Assembly (NCBI RefSeq): GCF_011390835.1
Contig: NZ_JAABRQ010000003.1
Location: 154,020 to 218,019 of the forward strand
Length of the DNA: 64,000 nucleotides
Direction of reading: 5' to 3'
Source: Hydrogenophaga sp.
GTDB lineage: Bacteria; Pseudomonadota; Gammaproteobacteria; Burkholderiales; Burkholderiaceae_C
Shown here: piece after piece, positions 45,492 to 53,630 of the stretch
Numbering within the stretch: the stretch's first letter is position 1
Layout: every line of letters starts with the position of its first letter
Notes under the pieces: model-generated
The model's database searches: none
The model's input: only the letters and a program-made list of their open reading frames with translations
Told to the model about the DNA's origin: nothing
Position numbers and translations under genes: made by a program

Positions 45492-46355
45492 TCAGGCGGG
45501 TGCACCTGCAAAGCGCTCCGTCAGGGGTTGCAGGCCCAGCTCCTCCAGCACTTGCAACAAGCGCTCGCGGGCACGAGCCTGCTGAGCTGCCCGAACGCTG
45601 CCGTCGCGCGTGGCCAGGATCAGCTCGTTTTTCATCGAGTGTTCCCAGCCCACCAGCTCGGTGACGGTGACCGCGTAGCCGTGTGACTCCAGCTGCAGAC
45701 AACGCAACACGTTGGTGATCTGGCTGCCGAACTCACGCGTGTGCAGCGGATGGCGCCAGAGTTCAGCCAGCGGTGTTCGTGAGAGTGAAAAGGCCTTGTG
45801 CTGTTTCATCACGCTGGCCACCTCGGCCTGGCAACATGGCACCAGCACCAGGTGCCTGGCCTGCTTGGCCAGACCAAAACGGATCGCATCATCGGTGGCC
45901 GTGTCGCAAGCGTGCAGGGCCGTGACCACATCGATCTGCTGCGGCAGGTCGGGATGGCTCAGCGCCTGCTGCACTGTGGTCGCGAGGAACCGCATACGCT
46001 CGAACCCGAGGCGACGGGCCAGCGCCTGGGATCGTTCGACCAGCTCGGGTCTGGACTCCACACCCACCACCCAGCCGGTGTTCTTGGCTTTGAAAAACAG
46101 GTCGTACAGGATGAAGCCCAAGTACGACTTGCCCGCGCCGTGGTCGGCCAGCGTGACGTCCCCGCGCGCCTGCATCACCTCGTTCAGCAGCGGCTCGATG
46201 AACTGCACCAGGTGGTAAACCTGCTTGAGCTTGCGCCGGGTGTCCTGGTTGAGCTTGCCCTCGCGTGTGAGGATGTGCAGCTCCTTGAGCAGCTCGATCG
46301 ACTGCCCTTCGCGCAACTCGGGCAGCTGTTCCTGAAGGGACTTCTGAGGCTTCAA
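45492..46355 (-). CDS. SAM-dependent methyltransferase (METTL25-like/DUF)
   Basis: A 287-residue class I methyltransferase. The SAM motif I DHGAGKSYLGFILYDLF is at about residues 71-87, and the TALHACDTATDDAIRFG and VLVPCCQAEVASVMKQH motifs (Cys-Cys-Gln) fit the METTL25/YtxM-like group of probable RNA or small-molecule methyltransferases. The gene starts at an unusual TTG that overlaps the stop of the upstream potassium channel gene (TTGA at 46352-46355); a GGAACGGAG sequence precedes it. Substrate unknown. Confidence 0.78.
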   Translation of the reverse strand: MKPQKSLQEQLPELREGQSIELLKELHILTREGKLNQDTRRKLKQVYHLVQFIEPLLNEVMQARGDVTLADHGAGKSYLGFILYDLFFKAKNTGWVVGVESRPELVERSQALARRLGFERMRFLATTVQQALSHPDLPQQIDVVTALHACDTATDDAIRFGLAKQARHLVLVPCCQAEVASVMKQHKAFSLSRTPLAELWRHPLHTREFGSQITNVLRCLQLESHGYAVTVTELVGWEHSMKNELILATRDGSVRAAQQARARERLLQVLEELGLQPLTERFAGAPA

Positions 46356-46801
46356 CCGGTGCTCCGTTCCTGACGTTGTTTCGGGTCTTGTGGGGGTTGG
46401 TGTGGGTCATCGAGCCGCCGCTGCAAGGCATCGACCTGCTGGCGCAGCGCGCGGATCTCACGCATGAGGGCGTGCTCGATCTGGCGCTCTTCGGCCTCCA
46501 CATCGCGCTCGACAAACAGCGCGGCCAGGGAGGCCGTCACCAGCGACAACACCGCCAGCCCCAGCAGCACCACCAGCACCGCAAACGCGCGACCCAGAGT
46601 GGTTTCGGGCACCACGTCTCCGTAGCCGACGGTGGCCGCAGTGGTGAAGGCCAGCCACAGGCCGTCGTGCAACGTTTCAATGCCTGGCTCCAGCAACCAG
46701 AAGCCAACGCCACCGATGAGCAGGATCAGCAGGCACAGCGCCAGCGAATACCAGAGCCCGCGGCGCATCAGGTGGCCACGGCGTAGCCTGATTCGATTCA
46801 T
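46352..46801 (-). CDS. Potassium channel, two-TM pore type
   Basis: A 149-residue inner-membrane channel subunit: TM1 (SLALCLLILLIGGVGFWLL), P-loop with selectivity filter TVGYGD, TM2 (AVLVVLLGLAVLSLVTASLAALFV), then a basic/acidic coiled coil (EERQIEHALMREIRALRQQVDALQRRL). No RCK domain. The start at 46801 is chosen after the divergent srkA promoter region; the longer frame from 46858 would overlap srkA. The 3' end overlaps the methyltransferase start, so both are probably coupled. Confidence 0.88.
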   Translation of the reverse strand: MNRIRLRRGHLMRRGLWYSLALCLLILLIGGVGFWLLEPGIETLHDGLWLAFTTAATVGYGDVVPETTLGRAFAVLVVLLGLAVLSLVTASLAALFVERDVEAEERQIEHALMREIRALRQQVDALQRRLDDPHQPPQDPKQRQERSTG

Positions 46802-46839
46802 TCCCCAATTCTGGCACGCGCGCCGCGCCACAATCGGAT

Positions 46840-47877
46840 ATGACCGACACCCACCCAAGCCAACACCCCTACGCCGCCCTCACCCCTGATGTGGTGCAAG
46901 ACGCGCTGGCCAGCATCGGCGTCTGGGGAGACGGGCGAATGGCTGCGCTCAACAGCTTCGAGAACCGGGTTTATCAGATACACCTGGAGTCGCCGCTTGC
47001 AGGGCACAACCAGGTGGTGGCGAAGTTTTACCGGCCTGATCGCTGGAGCGATGCGCAGATCCATGAAGAGCACGCGTTTGCTGAAGCACTGCTGGTCGCC
47101 GAGATTCCAGTGGTGCCGCCGCTGCGGGTGAACGATCAGACTCTCCACCACTTCGGCGGCTTTGGGTTTTCGGTCAGCGCCCGACGCGGTGGTAGGCGAC
47201 CCGAGTTGGAGAGCGCCGAGGTGCTGGAGTGGATCGGGCGGTTCCTGGCGCGCATCCACACCGTAGGCGCCGCCGAGCCGTTTGTTCAGCGCCCGAGTTT
47301 GGATGCCACCACCTTCGCGCATGAGCCGCGCGACTGGCTGATGGAGCATCAGATGGTCGCGCCGGAGGTGCGCAGCGCCTGGTCAACCGTGCTGGCCGAG
47401 GCCTTGGCCATCATCGAGTCTTATCCCACACTGTCGGGGAGTCTGCCAGCCGACGGTGAGATTCGCCGCATCCGCCTGCACGGCGATTGCCACCCCGGCA
47501 ACATCCTGTGGACCCCTGAGGGACAGCCCGAGCCCGGCCCCCATTTTGTGGACCTTGACGATGCCCGCACCGGCCCCGCGGTGCAGGACCTGTGGATGCT
47601 GCTCTCAGGCGAACGGCGCCAGCAGATCCAGCAACTGGGCGCGCTGGTCGATGGCTACGAGCAGTTCCGCGAGTTTGATCGCCGCGAACTCGCACTGATC
47701 GAACCGCTGCGCACCCTGCGCCTCATCCACTACAGCGCTTGGCTCGCCCGCCGCTGGGACGACCCGGCCTTTCCCATCAACTTTCCCTGGTTCGGCAGCC
47801 GGGACTATTGGCAGGGTCAGGTGGACATGCTGGTGGAGCAGGTCGAAGAGATGCAGAACCCGCCTTTGGTGGCTTGA
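46840..47877 (+). CDS. srkA: Stress-response serine/threonine kinase SrkA (RdoA/YihE)
   Basis: A 345-residue choline-kinase-like kinase of the periplasmic stress (Cpx) response family that protects against programmed death under stress in E. coli. Seen: catalytic loop HGDCHPGNIL at about residues 214-223, metal site VDLDDA and the family-typical SFENRVYQI phosphate region and WLARRWDDPAFP. Full length. Divergent from the potassium channel over 38 bp; it is followed 115 bp later by ohrR. Confidence 0.93.
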   Translation: MTDTHPSQHPYAALTPDVVQDALASIGVWGDGRMAALNSFENRVYQIHLESPLAGHNQVVAKFYRPDRWSDAQIHEEHAFAEALLVAEIPVVPPLRVNDQTLHHFGGFGFSVSARRGGRRPELESAEVLEWIGRFLARIHTVGAAEPFVQRPSLDATTFAHEPRDWLMEHQMVAPEVRSAWSTVLAEALAIIESYPTLSGSLPADGEIRRIRLHGDCHPGNILWTPEGQPEPGPHFVDLDDARTGPAVQDLWMLLSGERRQQIQQLGALVDGYEQFREFDRRELALIEPLRTLRLIHYSAWLARRWDDPAFPINFPWFGSRDYWQGQVDMLVEQVEEMQNPPLVA

Positions 47878-47963
47878 GCGCTCCCGGTCGGGCGTTCACA
47901 CGCCAATGATGGATGAAGTCGCGGCTTGGGCAAGTGGTTCCTGACCGGCGATTACATTGCACA

Positions 47964-47974
47964 CAATTTAATTG
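47964..47974. promoter_or_regulatory. OhrR operator-like inverted repeat
   Basis: CAATTTAATTG, two CAATT/AATTG arms around one base, lies 18 bp before the ohrR ATG with further AT-rich half-sites (ATTGC at 47956). Known OhrR operators in other bacteria contain TACAATT-like AT-rich inverted repeats, so this is a strong candidate for repression of the ohrR-ohr pair. Confidence 0.65.
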
Positions 47975-47992
47975 CTCGATATACTTGGCCGC

Positions 47993-48442
47993 ATGCCCAA
48001 CGCCCCTGTCACATCCGATCAAGCCTTGCTGCTGGACCACCAGCTCTGCTTTGCCCTGTATTCGGCGTCGCTGGCCATGACCAAGCTGTACAAGCCCTTG
48101 CTCGATGAGCTGGGTCTCACCTACCCGCAGTACCTGGCGCTGCTGGTGCTGTGGGAGCGCGACGGCATCACCGTCTCCGAGCTCGGCGATCGCCTGTTTC
48201 TCGACTCGGGCACGCTCACGCCCTTGCTCAAGCGCCTGGAAGCAGCCGATCTGGTCTCGCGCCTGCGCGATACCACCGACGAGCGCCGCGTGTTGATCCG
48301 GCTCACCGCGGCTGGCCGAGCGCTCAAGAACCAGGCCCGACGCATTCCCGGCTGCGTGCTGCAGGCCTCGCACTGCTCGGTCGACGAAGCCCGGGCGCTC
48401 ACGCGGCAGGTGAAAGCGTTGCGTGAACAGCTGCTCGCCTGA
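47993..48442 (+). CDS. ohrR: Organic peroxide-sensing MarR-family repressor OhrR
   Basis: A 149-residue winged-helix repressor. The peroxide-sensing Cys19 is in [20 protein letters not shown], a conserved OhrR segment, and the DNA-binding core is [20 protein letters not shown] with the wing [13 protein letters not shown]. Oxidation of the Cys lifts repression. The start ATG at 47993 sits 18 bp after the operator-like repeat; a TTG at 47972 is less likely. It is followed by its target ohr 60 bp downstream. Confidence 0.92.
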   Translation: MPNAPVTSDQALLLDHQLCFALYSASLAMTKLYKPLLDELGLTYPQYLALLVLWERDGITVSELGDRLFLDSGTLTPLLKRLEAADLVSRLRDTTDERRVLIRLTAAGRALKNQARRIPGCVLQASHCSVDEARALTRQVKALREQLLA

Positions 48443-48502
48443 TTCAACGCCCCTCTCTTTTCACTTCCCGCCTCCCCCAGACCCATCCTAGAAAGGTTCA
48501 CG

Positions 48503-48919
48503 ATGACCCAGCTCGACAAAGTCCTCTACACCGCCCGCGCCCACACGACCGGTGGCCGCGACGGCGCCTCACGCACCGACGACGGCCGCCTCGACGTGAA
48601 GCACAGCCCGCCGGGCACGGCCGGCAACGGCACCAACCCCGAGCAGCTGTTTGCTGCTGGCTACTCGGCCTGCTTCATCGGCGCGATGAAAGCAGTGGCT
48701 GGCCCGATGAAACTCAGCGTACCGGCCAACGTGGCAATCGACGCTGAGGTCGACCTCGGCCCCATCACCGGCGGCTACGGCATCGCGGTGCGCATGGCCA
48801 TTCACCTGCCCGGCATGGACCGGGCCGAGGCACAAGCCCTGGTGGACGCAGCCCACAAGGTCTGCCCCTACTCGAACGCCACCCGCGGCAACGTCGGCGT
48901 CGCCCTCACGCTGGCCTGA
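48503..48919 (+). CDS. ohr: Organic hydroperoxide resistance protein Ohr
   Basis: A 138-residue OsmC/Ohr thiol peroxidase that reduces lipid and organic hydroperoxides with lipoylated partners. Both catalytic cysteines are present: Cys57 ([10 protein letters not shown]) and Cys121 ([13 protein letters not shown]). Length is typical. The gene is in tandem with ohrR and closes with a hairpin terminator at 48953. Confidence 0.95.
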   Translation: MTQLDKVLYTARAHTTGGRDGASRTDDGRLDVKHSPPGTAGNGTNPEQLFAAGYSACFIGAMKAVAGPMKLSVPANVAIDAEVDLGPITGGYGIAVRMAIHLPGMDRAEAQALVDAAHKVCPYSNATRGNVGVALTLA

Positions 48920-48952
48920 TCCGCTGACGGGGGTTCCAGCCCGCTGTCACCC

Positions 48953-48992
48953 AAGCAGCCCGCCGGCCTTGTTCCCGCGGGCTGCTTGCTTT
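48953..48992 (+). terminator. Hairpin terminator after ohr
   Basis: AAGCAGCCCGC and its exact reverse complement GCGGGCTGCTT form an 11-bp stem around a 13-base loop, 34 bp after the ohr stop, followed by GCTTT. The short T-run makes it a moderate intrinsic terminator. Confidence 0.6.
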
Positions 48993-49027
48993 ACCTTGGA
49001 CGATTTCCGATCGGACACCCACACACC

Positions 49028-50116
49028 ATGACCACCCAGACCCTTCAGGTGCAAAAGCGCGCCCTGGCCAACACCCGCTGGCAAACCACGGAAGACACGC
49101 CTCTCATCCCTGGCCAGATCCGACTGCGCGTGGACCTGTTTTCCCTCACTGCAAACAACATTACCTACGCCGCCATGGGCGAAGCCATGGAGTACTGGCG
49201 CTTCTTCCCGACAACAGACGCCGACTGGGGCGTGATCCCGGTATGGGGTTTTGCCACCATCACCGAGTCGGCACACACGGATCTCGCCGCCGGCGACAAG
49301 CTTTACGGCTACTGGCCCATGGCCACCGCGACCGTGTTGCAGGCCGACATGGTCACGTCTGTCAGCCTGGTCGATGCGGCGCCACACCGCGACGGCCTGC
49401 ACCCGGTCTACAACCAGTACACCCGCTGCGCTCGCGATCCGTTCTACACCCCCGACAGCGAAGCGGTGCAGGCCTTGCTGCGCCCGCTTTTCATGACCTC
49501 GTGGCTGATCGACGACTTCCTGGCTGACAACGACTTCTTTGGCACGCAGACGCTGCTGCTCTCCAGCGCTTCCAGCAAAACCGCCTACGGCACCGCGTTC
49601 CAGCTGGCCCAGCGCGAAGGACTGCAAGTGATAGGCCTCACTTCCGAAGGCAACCGGGCGTTTTGCGAAAGCCTGGGCTGTTACACCCGAGTGCTGAGCT
49701 ACGAACAGCTCGGAGAGATGCCCGCCGATGTGCCCTGCGTGTACGTGGACTTCGCGGGCAGCGCCAGCTTGCGCGAGCAGATTCACCGCCGATTCACCGC
49801 CTTGCGCTACAGCTGCGCGATCGGCGCTACCCACGTGAGCGATCTGGGCGGCGGCAAGGGCCTGCCCGGTCCCGCACCCACGCTGTTTTTTGCGCCGGCC
49901 CAGATCAAGAAACGGCGCGCCGACTGGGGTGCAGCCGAGCTGGGCCAGCGGCTGCTGGCCAGCTGGCAAACCTTCACCACCCAGGTGGGTGACCCGACCC
50001 GGCCCTGGCTTCGAGTCGTTTCGCACCTAGGCGCCGACGCACTGCAGAACGCCTACCTGCAGATGCTGGTCGGCCGCAGCGACCCGCAAGAAGGACACGT
50101 GTTCCGGCTCGACTGA
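49028..50116 (+). CDS. DUF2855 family protein (alcohol dehydrogenase-like fold)
   Basis: A 362-residue protein. The N-terminus contains a medium-chain reductase-type GroES-like domain (IRLRVDLFSLTANNITYAAMG, IPVWGFATI, GDKLYGYWPMATATVL) and the C-terminal half a Rossmann-like region (TLLLSSASSKTAYGTAFQLAQREGLQVIGLTSEGNRAFCESLG), matching DUF2855. No zinc-binding Cys set is visible, so a quinone reductase-like or NADPH-dependent reaction is possible. The start at 49028 gives the family start; earlier codons belong to the terminator area. Convergent with the phcQ-like gene. Function unknown. Confidence 0.82.
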   Translation: MTTQTLQVQKRALANTRWQTTEDTPLIPGQIRLRVDLFSLTANNITYAAMGEAMEYWRFFPTTDADWGVIPVWGFATITESAHTDLAAGDKLYGYWPMATATVLQADMVTSVSLVDAAPHRDGLHPVYNQYTRCARDPFYTPDSEAVQALLRPLFMTSWLIDDFLADNDFFGTQTLLLSSASSKTAYGTAFQLAQREGLQVIGLTSEGNRAFCESLGCYTRVLSYEQLGEMPADVPCVYVDFAGSASLREQIHRRFTALRYSCAIGATHVSDLGGGKGLPGPAPTLFFAPAQIKKRRADWGAAELGQRLLASWQTFTTQVGDPTRPWLRVVSHLGADALQNAYLQMLVGRSDPQEGHVFRLD

Positions 50117-50155
50117 GCGGCCGCGTCACGGCCAGCCCGCATCCGCTGGCGCGGC

Positions 50156-51115
50156 TCAGGCTGGCGCGCCGCCCAGCTGCTCCATGGCGGCGGCCATCCA
50201 GTCGGCAGAGGGTGCCACAGCCTCTGTCAAGGGCCGGATGCGCCAGCCCTCGCCCTCGGTCACCAAGGTCGCCAGGCCTTGATGCGCAATCAGCCAGGAC
50301 AGCCACGCACAGGCGGCGTGGCTCACTGGCTCGCCTGGCGTGCCATCGAGCAGCGCAGTGAATGGAGCCTTGTTGGCGACGCTCACCGTATCACCCTCCA
50401 CCGACCCGCCCAGGGCCTCCGCCAGCAAGGTCAACGCGCCGGCGCCATCCCCAAGCGAGGCCAACCGGGCCAGCCACTGCCGCAGGTCCCCAGCCACCGC
50501 AACCCCTCGACGCGCCTCGGCCTGCATCAGGTCCGCGTGGTCCCAGCGGTGCCATGGCACCTCGGGCATAGTGCAGCCAGCCGCGAGCGCAGCGCGCGCC
50601 AACTGGTGCAGCGCCGCTTCGGTGGGCTGGTCATGCACCGCCGCTGCCAGACCGACCAGCATGGCGAGCCGGCTGGCCAGCAGCTGGCCTTGCTGCGCCA
50701 GCAGCTTGTCGCGCATCAGCGAATCGCGCTCGCTGCGCAGATCGGCGAGTTCCAGTGCGTTCTTGAGGTCGGCACGCAGGCTCTCCAGTTCCCAGGGCTT
50801 GTTGATGTAGCGGTAGATCTCGCCGGTGTTGATGGCTTCGATTGCATCGCCCAGCTCGGAGTAGGCCGTGGTCAGCATGCGCACGATCCCGGGGTAGTAC
50901 TCGCGCGTGTGGCGCAGCAGCTCATTGCCCTGCTCGCCAGGCATACGCTGGTCACACACCAGCACCGCGATCTCGGCACCGTGTTCGCGCAACATCGCGC
51001 GACCGGCCTCGACCGAGGTAGCGGTGAGCACGGGCGCCATAGGGCTGACCAGGCGCTCGAAGTATTTCAGCGCCATGGCTTCGTCGTCAACGTAAAGAAT
51101 CTTGGTGGGTTTCAT
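50156..51115 (-). CDS. phcQ: PhcQ-like response regulator
   Basis: A 319-residue protein with an N-terminal receiver: acidic pair DDE at 10-12, phosphoacceptor Asp55 (VCDQRMPG), Thr in MLTTAY and Lys in NKPWE. A helical linker (residues 118-160) follows, and a ~160-residue C-terminal region rich in Ala and Leu with no HTH. It is the last of four genes in the order phcB-phcS-phcR-phcQ, as in the Ralstonia Phc system, where PhcQ acts downstream of the 3-hydroxy-fatty-acid ester sensor. The start overlaps the phcR-like stop in ATGA. Confidence 0.78.
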   Translation of the reverse strand: MKPTKILYVDDEAMALKYFERLVSPMAPVLTATSVEAGRAMLREHGAEIAVLVCDQRMPGEQGNELLRHTREYYPGIVRMLTTAYSELGDAIEAINTGEIYRYINKPWELESLRADLKNALELADLRSERDSLMRDKLLAQQGQLLASRLAMLVGLAAAVHDQPTEAALHQLARAALAAGCTMPEVPWHRWDHADLMQAEARRGVAVAGDLRQWLARLASLGDGAGALTLLAEALGGSVEGDTVSVANKAPFTALLDGTPGEPVSHAACAWLSWLIAHQGLATLVTEGEGWRIRPLTEAVAPSADWMAAAMEQLGGAPA

Positions 51116-52284
51116 GTGCTGACCGTGGCCTTGTGTGGTTCGGTGAACGGGAAATGCAGCGTGATGGTTGTGCCCTCACCAGGCGCCGAGGCCACGCTGA
51201 CGGACCCACCAAGTGAACTCATGACGCGCTGGCAAAAAAGCAGCCCCATGCCGCTGCCACCCGAGTCGGCGCGGGTGGTGACCGGTTCGCGGGTGAGCCG
51301 GGGCAGGATGTGAGCAGGGATGCCCGGGCCGTTGTCGACCACCTCAATCGCGGGTTGTTCGCCCAGCCCAGGCGCTGGGGCCACCCGCAACAGGCGCATC
51401 CACACCAGTGGCTCGGCGGGCGGCGCACTGCGCAGCGCTAGCAGCGCGTTCTTGATCAGCGTGCACAGCACGAGGAAAAGCAAATCGCGGCGCCCGGGCA
51501 CTTCAAAATCTGCCATGAGGTCGCAGGCCAGCCAGTCACCCTCGCTCGGCTCGAATGGGTACTCGTCGCGCACCGCCCGCACCAGATCACTCGCAAACAG
51601 GCGCGAAGGAGTATCGCCCCGGCTTGCATCGCGGGCCGACTGCACAAAGGTCGATACCAGGGACTGCGCGTAGTCAGTGCGGCGCTGGGCGGCGTTGATC
51701 ATGGCAAGCAGGCTTTGATCCGAGGTCGAACCCGCCTGCTCCTGCAGGTTCTTCATGGCCGACAGGTAGCCGCTCACGGTCGCCAGCGGGGAGGTCACTT
51801 CGTGCGCGAGGAAGCCCAGCGTCTCGCGCAGCGTGGCTGCGCGGCGCGCCAGCAGGGCCTGGTCGCGCGCCCGCTCGCGGCTGGCAGTCAGGGCGTGGCG
51901 CAGGGTCTGCCGCGTGAGCGCCTCGTCCAGCGGCTTCTCCAGGATCTTCTCCACCTGCCCCTGGTTGACGGCCGACAGCGCCACGTCCTTGTCGGCATAA
52001 GCCGACACCAGCAGGCGGTAGACGTGAGGGTAAGCCGCGCGAGTTTCGCTCAGCAGGGCGACACCATTGCGCTCGGGCATGCTGAAGTCGGTCAGCAACA
52101 CCGCCACCTCGTGGCCGCGCTGCGCCAGCACCGCTAGCGCCTCGTTCACGCTGCCGGCGGTCAGCACCACAAACTCATCTCCGTACAGACGCGCAAACCA
52201 CTTGCAAGCCTGAGGCTCGTCGTCCACCACCAGGATAGCGTGGGCACCCTGCGGGGTGGGTGGGTTCGTTACGCGCTCGCTCAT
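51112..52284 (-). CDS. phcR: PhcR-like receiver-histidine kinase protein
   Basis: A 390-residue cytoplasmic protein in which a receiver precedes a kinase domain: phosphoacceptor Asp66 (LTDFSMPERNG), then a DHp with His161 (LAHEVTSPLATVSGYL) and HATPase (LCTLIKNALLALRS, DNGPGIP, SGMGLLFCQRVMSSLGG). This inverted order matches PhcR. The start at 52284 is the ATG overlapping the phcS-like stop (ATGA); a longer frame from 52320 is not needed. The kinase domain resembles that of the CqsS-like sensor at 1586-2893 (shared YP[YF] and LF..V..LLKNAL patterns). Confidence 0.8.
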   Translation of the reverse strand: MSERVTNPPTPQGAHAILVVDDEPQACKWFARLYGDEFVVLTAGSVNEALAVLAQRGHEVAVLLTDFSMPERNGVALLSETRAAYPHVYRLLVSAYADKDVALSAVNQGQVEKILEKPLDEALTRQTLRHALTASRERARDQALLARRAATLRETLGFLAHEVTSPLATVSGYLSAMKNLQEQAGSTSDQSLLAMINAAQRRTDYAQSLVSTFVQSARDASRGDTPSRLFASDLVRAVRDEYPFEPSEGDWLACDLMADFEVPGRRDLLFLVLCTLIKNALLALRSAPPAEPLVWMRLLRVAPAPGLGEQPAIEVVDNGPGIPAHILPRLTREPVTTRADSGGSGMGLLFCQRVMSSLGGSVSVASAPGEGTTITLHFPFTEPHKATVST

Positions 52285-53630
52285 GCCGGCCTCACCAGGT
52301 CGAAGCGGAACTCTGTCCACGCGCCATACTCGCTTTGCACCGTCAACGTGCTGCCGTGGCGCTGCACGATGCCGTAGCTCACGCTCAGCCCCAGCCCCAG
52401 CCCGGAGCCCACGTCGCGGGTGGTGAAGAACGGCTCGAAAACGCGGCTCAGGTTGTTGGGCGCGATGCCCTGCCCGTTGTCGCGCAGCGAAAAGACAAGG
52501 CGATCTCCTCTCACCACCGCCCGCACGTCAATGCGCGGATCGCTGCGCTTGGCCACCTGCAGGGCATGGGCTGCGTTACTGAGCAAGTTGATCAACACGC
52601 CAATCAGGGCAGGTTCGTCGCCCATCACGTGCGTGTCTTCGGGCAAATCGGTCACCACCGTAATGCCCTTGAGCTCGTGCCCCGCCAGCCGCTGCGCCGA
52701 GCGCAAGGCCCGCTCCATCAAAAAGGGCCGCATGGTGTCCTGGCCAGGCTTCTGGTAAGCGAAGGTCTTGAGGTCGGAGACGATATTCTGGATGCGCTCC
52801 ATGCCCTCCTTGGCGTCGACCAGGCTTTCATTGAGCATCTCATCGGCCTTGGCTGCCGGCAGGCTGAGCCCCATGTTGATCGCCATCAGGCTGTAGTTCA
52901 CCGGGTTGTTGAGCTCGTGCAGCAGGCCTGCGGAAAGGGTGCCGATGGCCGCCATTTTTTCGCGCTGGATGAGCTGGCCCTTGACTTCGGTCAGAGCCTG
53001 GTTGATGTCGAGAAGTTCGTTGCGCTGACGCTGGACTTCGGCCTGCAATGTGAACGCCTGTGTGCGCCAGCGAGCGCTGTAGATGGAGATCGTGACGGCG
53101 ATGACGCCATAAAAGGCAATGAAAATCAACTGCCCTGCGAATACGGGCCACTGCTGAACGCCGCCTGGCCGCAGCAGACAAGCCATCACATACACCACCA
53201 AGGTCAGACCGCTAAAAGCAACGGCCTCGCGAACCGAAAGCGGCAGGAACACGCCGATCCCGGAAATCGCAAAGGTCAAGCCAACAAAATAGATGGATGC
53301 TTCACCATCGCTGTAAAAAACCATCCACGCAATCATCAGCTGCGGCAACGCGATCCAGAAGTAGGTGAGTTGACGGATGTGCCGGGCGCCGACCGGTGTG
53401 CTGTAGCTCCAGAGCGTAAAGCCAATCAACACAATCACCAGAAACCGGGCTACGGCGAACGGCTGCACATGCTCTGGATAGAACGCCAGGTCCAATCCGA
53501 CACCCAGCGCAACCAGCACCATCGCCACCACACACGTCACCCGGCTGTAAAACTTCAGATGCTGGTTCACCGCCTCGTCGTAGGACGTGGGCAGTTGTCC
53601 GGAGCCGGGCAGCGAAGCCATGGCGCTCAT
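52281..53630 (-). CDS. phcS: PhcS-like membrane sensor histidine kinase
   Basis: A 449-residue inner-membrane kinase. About six hydrophobic segments lie between residues 32 and 183, then a coiled-coil linker (EVQRQRNELLDINQALTEV), a DHp with His238 (LSAGLLHELNNPVNYSLM) and an HATPase (LINLLSNAAHAL, DNGQGIAPNN, GSGLGLGLSVSYGIVQRHG). PhcS in Ralstonia detects the ester autoinducer made by PhcB. The ATG at 53630 directly follows the phcB-like stop without a gap. Ligand specificity cannot be read from the sequence. Confidence 0.82.
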   Translation of the reverse strand: MSAMASLPGSGQLPTSYDEAVNQHLKFYSRVTCVVAMVLVALGVGLDLAFYPEHVQPFAVARFLVIVLIGFTLWSYSTPVGARHIRQLTYFWIALPQLMIAWMVFYSDGEASIYFVGLTFAISGIGVFLPLSVREAVAFSGLTLVVYVMACLLRPGGVQQWPVFAGQLIFIAFYGVIAVTISIYSARWRTQAFTLQAEVQRQRNELLDINQALTEVKGQLIQREKMAAIGTLSAGLLHELNNPVNYSLMAINMGLSLPAAKADEMLNESLVDAKEGMERIQNIVSDLKTFAYQKPGQDTMRPFLMERALRSAQRLAGHELKGITVVTDLPEDTHVMGDEPALIGVLINLLSNAAHALQVAKRSDPRIDVRAVVRGDRLVFSLRDNGQGIAPNNLSRVFEPFFTTRDVGSGLGLGLSVSYGIVQRHGSTLTVQSEYGAWTEFRFDLVRPA

